Part shown: in pieces, positions 8,527 through 20,047 of the stretch
Layout of the letters: each line of letters begins with the position of its first letter
Numbering within the stretch: position 1 is the stretch's first letter
Origin: Sulfurospirillum diekertiae
GTDB taxonomy: Bacteria; Campylobacterota; Campylobacteria; Campylobacterales; Sulfurospirillaceae
Reading direction: 5' to 3'
Assembly: GCF_002162315.1 (NCBI RefSeq)
Contig: NZ_CP021416.1
Location: forward strand, 558,001 to 622,000
DNA length: 64,000 nt
Program-made: the position numbers and the translations under genes
The notes under the pieces: generated by a model
Told to the model about the DNA's origin: nothing
Database searches by the model: none
Seen by the model: the letters and a program-made list of their open reading frames with translations, nothing else

Positions 8527-11289
8527 ATGGACTATAAAGAGACCTTGCTTCTTCCTCAGACCGATTTTCCAATGCGTGGCAACCTCCCTCAAAACGAGCC
8601 TGCACGTTATGCCAAGTGGTTTTCCAAAGAGGAGAGTGCTTATGCAAAAATGATCAAAAATAGAGAAAATGCCCCAACGACATTTATTCTTCATGATGGC
8701 CCTCCGTATGCCAATGGGCATATTCATATCGGACATGCGCTCAATAAAATTCTCAAAGATGTGATCGTTAAAACCCACTATTTTTTTGGTGAAAAAGTGC
8801 GTTACGTTCCAGGTTGGGATTGTCACGGGTTGCCGATTGAGCAACAAGTGGAAAAAAACCTTGGGAAAGAGAAAAAAGACGCCCTTCCAAAAAGTAAAAT
8901 TCGTGAATTGTGCCGCGAACATGCCCGTAAATTTATTGATATTCAACGCGAAGAGTTTAAATCACTAGGTGTTATTGGCGATTGGGACAATCCGTATATG
9001 ACGATGAAATTTAAATTTGAAGCGGACATTTACCGTGCTTTGTGCGGCGTTGCAGACAAAGGCCTTTTGGTTGAACGCAGTAAACCAGTCTACTGGTCAT
9101 GGGCAGCGCGAAGTGCCTTGGCCGAAGCGGAAGTTGAGTATGAAGACAAAGAAGACTACTCTATCTTTGTCGCGTTTGCACTAACGCCTGAGGCGAAAGC
9201 AAAACTGGATATTAGCACAGATGCTTCCGTTATCATTTGGACAACAACACCGTGGACACTGCCTGCCAACGTAGGTATTTCGTTTAGCCCCGAAGAAAAT
9301 TATGTGCTCACAAGTGATGGTTATATCGTCGCTGAGCCTTTACATGTAAAACTTTTAGAGCAAGGTGTGATCGCAGGTGAGATCGTTAAAACCTTTAAAG
9401 CCAGTGTGCTTGAAAACAGTTTTGCACTCAATCCGTTGAATGGTCGTAAATCTCAATTTGTTTTAGGTGAGCATGTTACGATGGACGGTGGTAGTGGTTG
9501 TGTTCATACCGCTCCTGGGCATGGTGATGATGACTACAAAGTAGGGCTTCGTTACGGGCTTGAAGTGATTATGCCTGTGGATGAGCGCGGTTGTTACGAT
9601 GAAACCGTCGTTCGTTTAGGACTCCTTCCGGATGCTGAGAGTTTTGTAGGCGAGCATATCTTTAAATGCAACGAGCGTATTTTAGAACTTTTGGGCACAC
9701 GCCTTTTGAAATGCTCCAAATTTACGCACTCCTATCCCTTCTGTTGGAGAACGCATCAACCGGTCATTTACCGTGCAACCAAACAGTGGTTTGTCGCAAT
9801 GGATGAAGCCGTTGGCGGACGCGCGAGTCTTCGTAAAATGGCGATGGATGAGCTTGGAAAAGTTCGTTTTTATCCCAAATCAGGCATTAATCGCTTAGGT
9901 TCAATGATTGAAAATCGTCCCGATTGGTGTATCTCACGCCAACGTGATTGGGGTGTACCAATAGCGTTTTTTAGAGATAAAACAACCGGTAAACCTATCT
10001 TTGACACCAACGTTGTGAGCCATATTGCAAACATCTTTGAAGAAAAAGGTGCGGATGCGTGGTGGGATTTAGAGATCAAAGACCTTTTGGTTGCCAATAG
10101 CGGTTACAACCCTGAAAATCTCGAAAAAGTGATGGATATTTTGGATGTCTGGTTTGATAGCGGTAGCACATGGAAAGCGGTGCTTCAATCCACTGACTAC
10201 GATGCTGGAAGTTATCCTGCAACCATGTATTTTGAAGGAAGCGATCAACACCGCGGTTGGTTTCAAAGCTCACTGCTCGTTAGCACCGCAAACAATGGCA
10301 TTGCACCGTATCAAAAAGTTTTGACACACGGTTTTACCATGGATGAAAAGGGTGAAAAAATGAGCAAATCGAAGGGAAATGTTATTTCCCCAATCGATAT
10401 TGCAAAAAGCCATGGTGTCGAAATTTTACGTCTTTGGGCAGCCACAAGTGAATATATGAGCGACCAAAAAATCAGCGATAATATCTTAAAACAAGTCAGC
10501 GAGCAGTACCGTAAAATTCGTAACACATTCCGATTTTTACTAGCAAACATCAATGATTTAGAGACCATCTTGCCTTATGAGCAGATGGGTGTGCTGGATC
10601 AATGGATTTTAGCGCATGCTAAAGCGGTTTTTGATGAGGCTGAAGGGTATTTCAGAGAGTATGAATTTTCTAAAGGATTTGCCCTTTTAAACCATTTTAT
10701 TGCCGTGGAACTCAGTGGCATTTATCTGGATATTTCCAAAGATCGACTCTATTGTAATGCGAAAAATGACACGATTCGTCTCTCTGCACAAAGTGCAATG
10801 GCATTGATTGCTGAAAAATTAATGGTCTTAATGGCACCAACCTTGACCTATACGATTGATGAGATGATGGAGTATGCCCCCGCCATCTTAAAAAGCAAAG
10901 GTGAAAATGTTTTTGACCTTGTGTATGCATCACTTCCAAATATGACAACAGCTTTCGATGAAGCCTATATGGTAGAAGCACGTGAAAAATTCTTTGAAAT
11001 TGTGGATGCCCTTAAAAAAGAGAAGATCATCAAATCAACTTTAGAGTTGGTACTTCAAACCAGTTCACCTAAAATTGCTGCATTGGAAAAAGTAGATGCG
11101 GAAGATTGGTTTACGGTCAGTAAAGTGATTGAACATATGGAAACGGGTGAAATGGGCGTATTTGAAGTCGCAGGAGATCACTTTAAAATATTTAAAGCTG
11201 CCAAATGCAAATGTCCACGTTGTTGGAAATACCGTGCTAAAAGCGAAGAAGAACTTTGCCACCGATGTAATGAGGCTTTAAATGTTTGA
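8527..11289 (+). CDS. ileS: Isoleucine--tRNA ligase
   Basis: Class I aminoacyl-tRNA synthetase charging tRNA-Ile. Motifs: HIGH signature in [16 protein letters not shown] (residues ~59-74), editing-domain sequence [18 protein letters not shown] loop [13 protein letters not shown] (~605-617), and a C-terminal zinc site CKCPRCWKY with CHRC. The 920-residue length is normal. ATG follows AAGGAGAAATAAATAG. The stop overlaps the ATG of the next small gene, so ileS, the small membrane gene and gatA are likely co-transcribed. Confidence 0.98.
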   Translation: MDYKETLLLPQTDFPMRGNLPQNEPARYAKWFSKEESAYAKMIKNRENAPTTFILHDGPPYANGHIHIGHALNKILKDVIVKTHYFFGEKVRYVPGWDCHGLPIEQQVEKNLGKEKKDALPKSKIRELCREHARKFIDIQREEFKSLGVIGDWDNPYMTMKFKFEADIYRALCGVADKGLLVERSKPVYWSWAARSALAEAEVEYEDKEDYSIFVAFALTPEAKAKLDISTDASVIIWTTTPWTLPANVGISFSPEENYVLTSDGYIVAEPLHVKLLEQGVIAGEIVKTFKASVLENSFALNPLNGRKSQFVLGEHVTMDGGSGCVHTAPGHGDDDYKVGLRYGLEVIMPVDERGCYDETVVRLGLLPDAESFVGEHIFKCNERILELLGTRLLKCSKFTHSYPFCWRTHQPVIYRATKQWFVAMDEAVGGRASLRKMAMDELGKVRFYPKSGINRLGSMIENRPDWCISRQRDWGVPIAFFRDKTTGKPIFDTNVVSHIANIFEEKGADAWWDLEIKDLLVANSGYNPENLEKVMDILDVWFDSGSTWKAVLQSTDYDAGSYPATMYFEGSDQHRGWFQSSLLVSTANNGIAPYQKVLTHGFTMDEKGEKMSKSKGNVISPIDIAKSHGVEILRLWAATSEYMSDQKISDNILKQVSEQYRKIRNTFRFLLANINDLETILPYEQMGVLDQWILAHAKAVFDEAEGYFREYEFSKGFALLNHFIAVELSGIYLDISKDRLYCNAKNDTIRLSAQSAMALIAEKLMVLMAPTLTYTIDEMMEYAPAILKSKGENVFDLVYASLPNMTTAFDEAYMVEAREKFFEIVDALKKEKIIKSTLELVLQTSSPKIAALEKVDAEDWFTVSKVIEHMETGEMGVFEVAGDHFKIFKAAKCKCPRCWKYRAKSEEELCHRCNEALNV

Positions 11290-11425
11290 TTTGAGCGCTC
11301 CTGTGCAGTTAAGTTTTATTTTTATGACGATTGGTGCTATTTTCGTGGTGATTGGAGTGTGTATTTATCTGATCAATGTCAAAACAAAAAAATTAAAATC
11401 TGCCGACAAAGGCAGTAAACTTTGA
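11282..11425 (+). CDS. Small single-span membrane protein between ileS and gatA (probably frameshifted)
   Basis: ATG 11282 overlaps the ileS stop and encodes 47 residues as read. One hydrophobic helix spans about residues 10-32 ([22 protein letters not shown]), followed by Lys-rich sequence. After the present TGA, the +1 frame continues as [19 protein letters not shown] right up to gatA. This suggests a ~64-residue original protein with one or two extra bases (A-run near 11395, T-run 11471-11474). C. jejuni has a small membrane protein in the same place (Cj1060c, from memory). Function unknown. Confidence 0.6.
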   Translation: MFDLSAPVQLSFIFMTIGAIFVVIGVCIYLINVKTKKLKSADKGSKL

Positions 11426-11498
11426 AAAACCGCAAGGTGAAAAGAGCTTCAATGCCTTTGTGCCAAAGTGTTTTATAAATAATGATAAAGGAGAGGCG

Positions 11499-14319
<2,821 letters not shown>

Positions 14320-14326
14320 TGATTAA

Positions 14327-14367
14327 GCAACACTATACGCTTTTAAAAAAGTATAGTGTTGCGTTTT
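14327..14367 (+). terminator. Hairpin terminator after guaB
   Basis: Perfect 12-bp stem GCAACACTATAC (14327-14338) with GTATAGTGTTGC (14351-14362), then GTTTT. A TTACATGTAA copy (14366-14375) starts at its end and leads into metX. Confidence 0.8.
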
Positions 14368-14383
14368 ACATGTAAGGAAATGT

Positions 14384-15495
14384 GTGAAAATTCAAACGGC
14401 TATTGCCCATTTCGATGAACCGCTCTATTTAGAGAGTGGTCGTATCTTAGAAACCTATGATCTTAAGTATGAGACGTACGGTGACATGAACGAGACCAAA
14501 AGCAATGTTATTGTCGTCTTTCATGCCCTCACAGGAAGTTATCATGCGGCAGGTCGCTATGAAGGCGAAACGAAAGCGGGCTGGTGGGATCCTCTCATAG
14601 GCGATGGAAAAATCATTGATACAACAAAGTTTTGTGTCATTTGTGTTAACATCTTAGGAAGCTGTTTTGGCTCCACGGGACCTATGAGCATCAATGCTAA
14701 AACCAAAGAACCACTACGCCTTAAATTCCCCGTTTTAACGATCAGTGATATGGTTAGAGCCCAAATGAACCTTTTTACCAGACTGGGGATTAAAGAGGCT
14801 TATGCAATTATTGGGGGTTCGCTTGGAGGCATGCAGGGGCTTTGTATGTCCATTGAGTATCCCGATTTTGCCAAACGGGTCATACTGCTTGCAACTACCT
14901 ATGCGACAGGTCCTTGGGCAATTGCGTGGAATAAAATTGCCATAGAAGGCATTGTCAATGACCCTCGATTTAAAAATGGTAATTACGATGCCTCTGATTT
15001 TGAAGAAGAGGGACTGCTCAGCTTTGCGATTGGTCGTATGGCGGGGCACATTAGCTTTTTAAGCCCTTATTCGATGAATAAAAAATTTGGACGCAATTAC
15101 GTTGAGACGGACGGTTTGTACGAACTTTTCGGACGTTTTCAGGTGGAGCGTTACATGGAGTATAATGGCTACAGTTTTGCCAAGCGATTTGATCCGTTAA
15201 GCTATCTTTATATTATCAAAGCGATGAATATATTTGATGCAACACGTAATTATGACTCGTTAGAAGACTCGCTCAAGTTTATCAAAGCGAAACTCACCCT
15301 TATCTCATTTCAAGGCGATTGTCTGTTTATGCCTGAAGAGATGGCTTTGATCAAGACAACGATGGAAAATATGGGCAGAAGTGATCGTGTGGATTATGTC
15401 TGTATTGACAGTCAGTATGGGCACGACGCCTTTTTTAGTTGAGTACGATAAGTTTGATTTTTATATTAAAAAAAGCACTGGAAGCGAAGGTATAA
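14384..15495 (+). CDS. metX: Homoserine O-acetyltransferase (3' end frameshifted as read)
   Basis: Alpha/beta-hydrolase of methionine synthesis, acetylating homoserine with acetyl-CoA. Visible: HALTGSYHAAGR (oxyanion region), WWDPLIGDG, nucleophile elbow IGGSLGGMQGL, and the C-terminal catalytic GHDAF. The start is GTG 14384 with AAGGA upstream. As read the frame stops at 15442 right after GHDAFFS (352 residues). With one T fewer in 15431-15436 and one A fewer in 15468-15474 it continues DAFLVEYDKFDFYIKKALEA and stops at 15495, two bases before xseB, matching normal MetX tails. Serine versus homoserine acylation specificity is not tested here. Confidence 0.92.
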
Positions 15496-15496
15496 G

Positions 15497-15700
15497 ATGC
15501 AAGAAGAGAAACAAAGTTTTGAAACAAAGCTTGAGAACGCCAAAGTGATTTTAGAGACACTTTCAAATCCTGAGCTCTCCTTGGAAGAGGGAATGAAGAA
15601 GTACCAAGAAGGCATTGCCATTTTAAAAGAAGCAAACAAAATGCTTGAAGAGGCAAAATTAACCTATACAAAATTGCAAGAGAAGGAAGAATTGGCATGA
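15497..15700 (+). CDS. xseB: Exodeoxyribonuclease VII small subunit
   Basis: 67-residue acidic, helical protein with the XseB pattern: FETKLENAKVILETLSNPELSLEEGMKKYQEGIAILKEANKMLEEAK matches the Pfam small-subunit pattern (LE..V..LE....LEE.L..Y..G..L...C...L..A). It binds the XseA catalytic subunit of the single-strand exonuclease. It overlaps the next gene by four bases (ATGA). Confidence 0.88.
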   Translation: MQEEKQSFETKLENAKVILETLSNPELSLEEGMKKYQEGIAILKEANKMLEEAKLTYTKLQEKEELA

Positions 15701-16488
15701 AAATAGCGGCATTGCAACTCAGTACACTTCCAATGAGCGAAGCAAAACTCGATTATTACTTTCGCATTTGCAAACAAAAAGAGGTTGAGGTGGTGCTGTT
15801 AAGCGAATACGCACTTAACAGTTTTTTCAAAGAGTTAGAAAGTATGCCACTTTCAATGATTAAAGAACAATCCAATCATAAAATTGAAGTTTTGAAAAAA
15901 TTGTGTGCGGATTATGATTTACATGTTATTGCCCCGATTGTCAATATTAAAGGGGAGTTTTGCTACAAATGCAATGCTCATTTTTCGGCTAAATCGGTGC
16001 ATTTTTTTGATCAACAATTTTTAATTAATTATAAACACTGGAATGAAGAGAAATTTTTTGCCAATGCGGTTTCAAAATATGTGTTACCTATCTTTTTACA
16101 CAATGGTATTCGCTTTGGTATTGTCAGTGGGTATGAGCTTCATTTTGATACTGTTTGGATGGAAGTAATGAAGAAAAATGTGGATGTGGTGCTTACACCA
16201 ACTTCATCTACATTTGATTCAGCACACCGTTGGGAAGAGCTTCTCAAAATGAGAGCAATGTTAAACAATGTCTATATTTTAAGAGCCAACCGTGTGGGAA
16301 GCTACAAAGAAGACGAGACATGGCAATTTTATGGCAAAAGCAGTCTGATTTCTCCTTTTGGTGAGGTCGAACTCACTTTGGGTGATAAAGAAGAGATGCT
16401 CGTTGCCACCATCGAAAAGGAGAGCCTCGCAGAAGCGAGAAAGCTTTGGGGATGGAAAAAACAGGTGAGTAAGCGAGAAAGCGTATGA
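15697..16488 (+). CDS. Nitrilase-fold (carbon-nitrogen hydrolase family) protein lacking the usual catalytic Cys
   Basis: 263 residues with the nitrilase fold outline. The general-base Glu is present (LLSEYALNSFF, E37) and the catalytic Lys is present (INYKHWNEEKFF, K113), but the position that normally holds the nucleophilic Cys reads FGIVSGYELHF, with Gly at 145. It is therefore either inactive as an amidase or a non-canonical member. C. jejuni has a family member at this position (Cj1056c, from memory). It overlaps xseB upstream and the ThiF-like gene downstream by four bases each, implying tight co-translation. Confidence 0.8.
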   Translation: MKIAALQLSTLPMSEAKLDYYFRICKQKEVEVVLLSEYALNSFFKELESMPLSMIKEQSNHKIEVLKKLCADYDLHVIAPIVNIKGEFCYKCNAHFSAKSVHFFDQQFLINYKHWNEEKFFANAVSKYVLPIFLHNGIRFGIVSGYELHFDTVWMEVMKKNVDVVLTPTSSTFDSAHRWEELLKMRAMLNNVYILRANRVGSYKEDETWQFYGKSSLISPFGEVELTLGDKEEMLVATIEKESLAEARKLWGWKKQVSKRESV

Positions 16489-17150
16489 TGCACTATTTCC
16501 ACAGACAAGTACAGCTCTGGGGAGAAGAGACACAACAAAGTTTACAACGTAAAAAGATTGTCATCATTGGTTGTGGAGGTCTGGGAAGCTCTTTGGCGTA
16601 TGCGCTAGGAAGTTCAGGGATTGGTGAAATTCACCTCGTGGATTTTGATGAAGTCAGTGTGCATAACATTCATCGTCAAATCGCCTTTAAAATAGGGGAT
16701 GAAGGAAAACTCAAAGCCGATGTGGTGAAAGAGAGTATTGAAGCGCGTTGCCCTTTTGTTAAGGTTTATGCGCATATAGGACGTTTGGAAGTCTTTACAT
16801 GTAAAGAGATAGACGTCGATCTCATCATTGATGCAACTGACAATTTACCAACACGCAGCTTAATTGATGCGTATGCTAAAGAGGTGAAAACGCCATGGAT
16901 TTATGGCTCAGTCGAAGCCTTTAATGGGCAAGTCTGCTTTTTTGAGCAGAGCAGTTTTTCTGCCTTCAAGATTAGTGACAAAAAGCCTTCAGGTATTGCT
17001 GCACCCATTGTGATGCACATAGCCTCTTTGCAAGCGAATCTAGCACTGCGTTATTTAGCAGGGCTTAGTGTTAAAAAAGATTTGCTTTATTATCTGTTTA
17101 TCAATGAAGAGGGTGAACTCATCACCCAAAAATTTGGAATGCCACACTAA
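16485..17150 (+). CDS. ThiF/MoeB-family adenylyltransferase-like protein
   Basis: E1-like superfamily: nucleotide-binding GCGGLGSSLAYALGSSGIG (about residues 30-48), HRQVQLWGEETQ at the N-terminus, DFDEVSVHNIHRQI, IDATDNLPTRSLID and YGSVEAFNGQV. These predict ATP-dependent adenylation of a ubiquitin-like sulfur carrier C-terminus. At 221 residues it is short, and the two CXXC zinc pairs of MoeB/ThiF are absent: the region reads SGIAAPIVMHIASLQANLAL without them. No ThiS or MoaD lies nearby, so the partner is unknown; TcdA-like tRNA roles are also possible. Confidence 0.8.
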   Translation: MMHYFHRQVQLWGEETQQSLQRKKIVIIGCGGLGSSLAYALGSSGIGEIHLVDFDEVSVHNIHRQIAFKIGDEGKLKADVVKESIEARCPFVKVYAHIGRLEVFTCKEIDVDLIIDATDNLPTRSLIDAYAKEVKTPWIYGSVEAFNGQVCFFEQSSFSAFKISDKKPSGIAAPIVMHIASLQANLALRYLAGLSVKKDLLYYLFINEEGELITQKFGMPH

Positions 17151-17180
17151 AAAATTGTTTTACATGTAAAAGGAAAACCA

Positions 17181-18311
17181 TTGCATTTTGAACCCTATCC
17201 CTTTGAAAAATTAACGGAATTACTGAAAGATATTACGCCAAATAGTGCGTATCCAGCGGTTACCTTAACCATTGGTGAACCACAGTTTGAGACACCTGAT
17301 TTTATTCAAGAAGCACTCAAAGAAAATGCGCATTTACTCAAAAAATACCCCAAATCTTCGGGCGAAGCATATGTCAATGACGCACAACGCAGTTTTGTGA
17401 AAAAGCGTTTTGGCGTTGAACTTAAAGCCAGTGAGTTAATCTCTGTTTTTGGAACGAAAGAGGTGCTCTTTAATTTTCCACAGTACCTTCTCCACGACAA
17501 ACAAAACCCTGTGATGGCGTATCCAAACCCTTTTTATCAAATTTACGAAGGTGCAGCCATTGCAAGTCGCGCTCGAGTTGTGCATCTGAATTTGACGAAA
17601 GAGAACGGATTTAAGCCAGATATTCATTTAGCTGCTCTTAAAGAAGCGGATTTGATTATTCTTAATTCTCCCAATAACCCTACCACTTCGGTGTTAAGCC
17701 TTGAAGAACTAGGTGAGTGGGTAAAGTTTGCCCTAAAATACGATATTGTTCTTCTCAATGATGAGTGTTACAGTGAACTTTACGTGGGCGAAAAGCCAGC
17801 CTCTTTGTTGGAGGCCTCTTTACATGTAGGCAATGATACCTTCAAAAATATTTTGGTTCTGAATTCTCTTTCCAAACGAAGTTCAGCTCCTGGTTTACGA
17901 TCAGGTTTTATTGCAGGCGATGAGAGAATCCTCAGTGGTTATGCAAAGTATCGCACCTATGTGGGAGCAGCGATTCCCTTGCCGCTCCAGAAAGCATCGG
18001 CTGCAGCGTGGAATGATATGGAACATGTGGAGTTGGCACGTGCACAATACGCAAAGAATCTTTACTTAGCACATGAAATTTTAGGCGTACCTGCCATTAA
18101 TGCAACGTTTTATGTTTGGTTAGAAGTGAAGAATGATTTGGAGTTTACATGTAAGCTGTATGAGCAGAAAAATATCAAAGTTTTGCCAGGTCGTTTCTTA
18201 GGGCGTGGCGGAGTTGGTGAAAACTATGTGCGCATTGCTCTTGTTGAAAATAGTGTGAAAACAGAACAAATTTTAAAAGAGATTAGCGATTTTATTTCTG
18301 CTTCAAAATAA
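17181..18311 (+). CDS. dapC: Succinyldiaminopimelate/aspartate-type aminotransferase (PLP class I)
   Basis: Fold-type I PLP aminotransferase, 376 residues. Visible: IGEPQFETP N-terminal motif, NSPNNPTTSVLS, the Asp/Tyr pair LLNDECYSELY, the Schiff-base lysine in NSLSKRSSAPGLRSGF and the C-terminal Arg in ENYVRIAL. In Campylobacterota this subgroup is annotated as the succinyl-DAP aminotransferase of lysine and peptidoglycan synthesis, and dapE lies 4 kb downstream. TTG 17181 is used with AAAGGAAAA in front; a TTTACATGTAAA copy overlaps the leader. Confidence 0.8.
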   Translation: MHFEPYPFEKLTELLKDITPNSAYPAVTLTIGEPQFETPDFIQEALKENAHLLKKYPKSSGEAYVNDAQRSFVKKRFGVELKASELISVFGTKEVLFNFPQYLLHDKQNPVMAYPNPFYQIYEGAAIASRARVVHLNLTKENGFKPDIHLAALKEADLIILNSPNNPTTSVLSLEELGEWVKFALKYDIVLLNDECYSELYVGEKPASLLEASLHVGNDTFKNILVLNSLSKRSSAPGLRSGFIAGDERILSGYAKYRTYVGAAIPLPLQKASAAAWNDMEHVELARAQYAKNLYLAHEILGVPAINATFYVWLEVKNDLEFTCKLYEQKNIKVLPGRFLGRGGVGENYVRIALVENSVKTEQILKEISDFISASK

Positions 18312-18377
18312 GCAGTCTAGCTTTTCAAGCTTGGCTTGTAAAGCGTGTAAAAATAGATTATGTATGAAGGATAATGG

Positions 18378-19688
18378 TTGAAAAAGGTTCATTTTGTAGG
18401 AATCGGCGGAATCGGGCTTTCCGCATTAGCAAAATATTTAAAACAAGAGGGTTATGAGATTACAGGTTCAGATGTTAAAGCCAGTAAAATTACAGCAGGC
18501 TTAGAAGAGATGGGCATTTCTGTGCATATTCCTCACGATCCAGCGTGTATTACCGATCAAGATTTAGTGGTGTTTTCAGCGGTTATTAAACCTGATAATA
18601 TAGAGTTAGTAAGAGCACGTGAGAAAAATATGACGATCATGCCACGTCGTGAAGCTCTTTTGTTTATTTTGAAAAATAGACGTGTTTTTTCAGTCTGTGG
18701 AGCACATGGCAAAAGTACAACCAGCGCGATGCTCGCTTCGATGGTAGAAGGCTCTTTAGTTATTGGTGCAGAGAGTAAGCAGTATGGCTCTAATATGTAC
18801 TACAAAGAGGGAAATAATGTTATTTTTGAAGCCGATGAGAGTGACGCGAGCTTTTTAAACTCCAATCCGTACATTGCGATTGTCACCAATGCTGAGCCTG
18901 AGCATATGGAGTATTATAATTATGATTATGACCGATTTTATGGTGCATATCGTCACTTTTTAGAGAGTGCTAAGATTCGTGTCATTAATGCAGAAGATCC
19001 CTTTTTGAGTACCCTTCATGAGCTTGAAGCAGATCGCCTTTATCCAAGTCGAGATATTAGTGGTATTGAAACTGTGATGCGAAACGGTGAACCTTTTACC
19101 TCATTCGTTCTTAAAGATTTAGGACATTTTGAAGTGTGGGGGATTGGTGCCCATATGGCACTTGATGCTTCACTCGCAATTTTGGCAAGTTTGCATGAGA
19201 TGGATGTCGATACGGCACGCGAAAAATTGAAAAGCTACCAAGGGATTAAAAAGCGTTTTGATCTTTTGACAAAGAGTGAAAATTTTGCACTCATTGATGA
19301 TTATGGTCATCATCCCACTGAGATTAAAGCAACATTGCAATCAGCCAAAAAATATGCTGAACTCATGGGACTTACAAAGATTACAGCGATTTGGCAACCA
19401 CACAAATACTCACGTACGATTGATAATTTAGAGAGTTTTGTCAACTGCTTTGAAGGCGTGGATCAGCTTATCATTTTACCGGTTTGGAAAGCAGGTGAAA
19501 AAGAGGTTTTCATTGATTTCGAAAAAGAGTTCGCACGCTATGCGCCACTCTTACCACCACGAATTTATCGAAATGGAAATAGTATTGAGATATCTCCTTG
19601 CGAAGCGAACCAACACATAGTTAATGAAGGTTTGGTGATTAGTTTTGGTGCGGGAGATATAACCTATCAACTCAGAGGAGTTATGTGA
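18378..19688 (+). CDS. murC: UDP-N-acetylmuramate--L-alanine ligase
   Basis: Cytoplasmic Mur ligase adding L-Ala to UDP-MurNAc. Motifs: N-terminal Rossmann GIGGIGLSALA, ATP loop CGAHGKSTTSAMLA, EADESDASFL, and the C-terminal DDYGHHPTEIKATL. Length 436 is typical. TTG 18378 is the only suitable start (MKKVHFVGIGGIG), behind AAGGATAATGG. It overlaps the next membrane protein gene by four bases, and that gene touches mutS2. Confidence 0.95.
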   Translation: MKKVHFVGIGGIGLSALAKYLKQEGYEITGSDVKASKITAGLEEMGISVHIPHDPACITDQDLVVFSAVIKPDNIELVRAREKNMTIMPRREALLFILKNRRVFSVCGAHGKSTTSAMLASMVEGSLVIGAESKQYGSNMYYKEGNNVIFEADESDASFLNSNPYIAIVTNAEPEHMEYYNYDYDRFYGAYRHFLESAKIRVINAEDPFLSTLHELEADRLYPSRDISGIETVMRNGEPFTSFVLKDLGHFEVWGIGAHMALDASLAILASLHEMDVDTAREKLKSYQGIKKRFDLLTKSENFALIDDYGHHPTEIKATLQSAKKYAELMGLTKITAIWQPHKYSRTIDNLESFVNCFEGVDQLIILPVWKAGEKEVFIDFEKEFARYAPLLPPRIYRNGNSIEISPCEANQHIVNEGLVISFGAGDITYQLRGVM

Positions 19689-20047
19689 TGCAACTTTTAC
19701 TTCTTTTAGCACTCGTGTTTCTTATTGCTTCTGTTATCGCTGCCAAAAAGAGCACTTTTTCTAAAAAAGCAAAAGGAGGACTGTTTATTGTCCTTGCCCT
19801 TCTCCTCGCTCTTGCCTGGTGGTATGAAGCACAAAGTCGTCAGAACAGTGAAGAAAACCGTTTGATGATTAGTGCGTTCAAACAAGGTAAATCGCTCTAT
19901 TGTGATGGGCGAGAAATTTCTTCGGATACATTTGTTTTTGTGAATGGAACGCTTAGTTTTATTGCAAACAATAACAATCAAAATGACAGAGGTGTTGTCA
20001 TCGATATAGCGACATGCACGCTTGAAAAAGTGAAAGTAAATCCCTAA
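19685..20047 (+). CDS. Small membrane protein between murC and mutS2
   Basis: 120 residues with two hydrophobic segments (about 3-19 and 32-48) flanking a Lys-rich turn, then an extracytoplasmic C-terminal part with two Cys (SLYCDGRE and IATCTLEK) that could form a disulfide. It starts ATGATG, overlapping the murC stop, and its stop touches the mutS2 start. C. jejuni has an unnamed membrane protein in the same slot (Cj1053c, from memory). Function unknown. Confidence 0.8.
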   Translation: MMQLLLLLALVFLIASVIAAKKSTFSKKAKGGLFIVLALLLALAWWYEAQSRQNSEENRLMISAFKQGKSLYCDGREISSDTFVFVNGTLSFIANNNNQNDRGVVIDIATCTLEKVKVNP

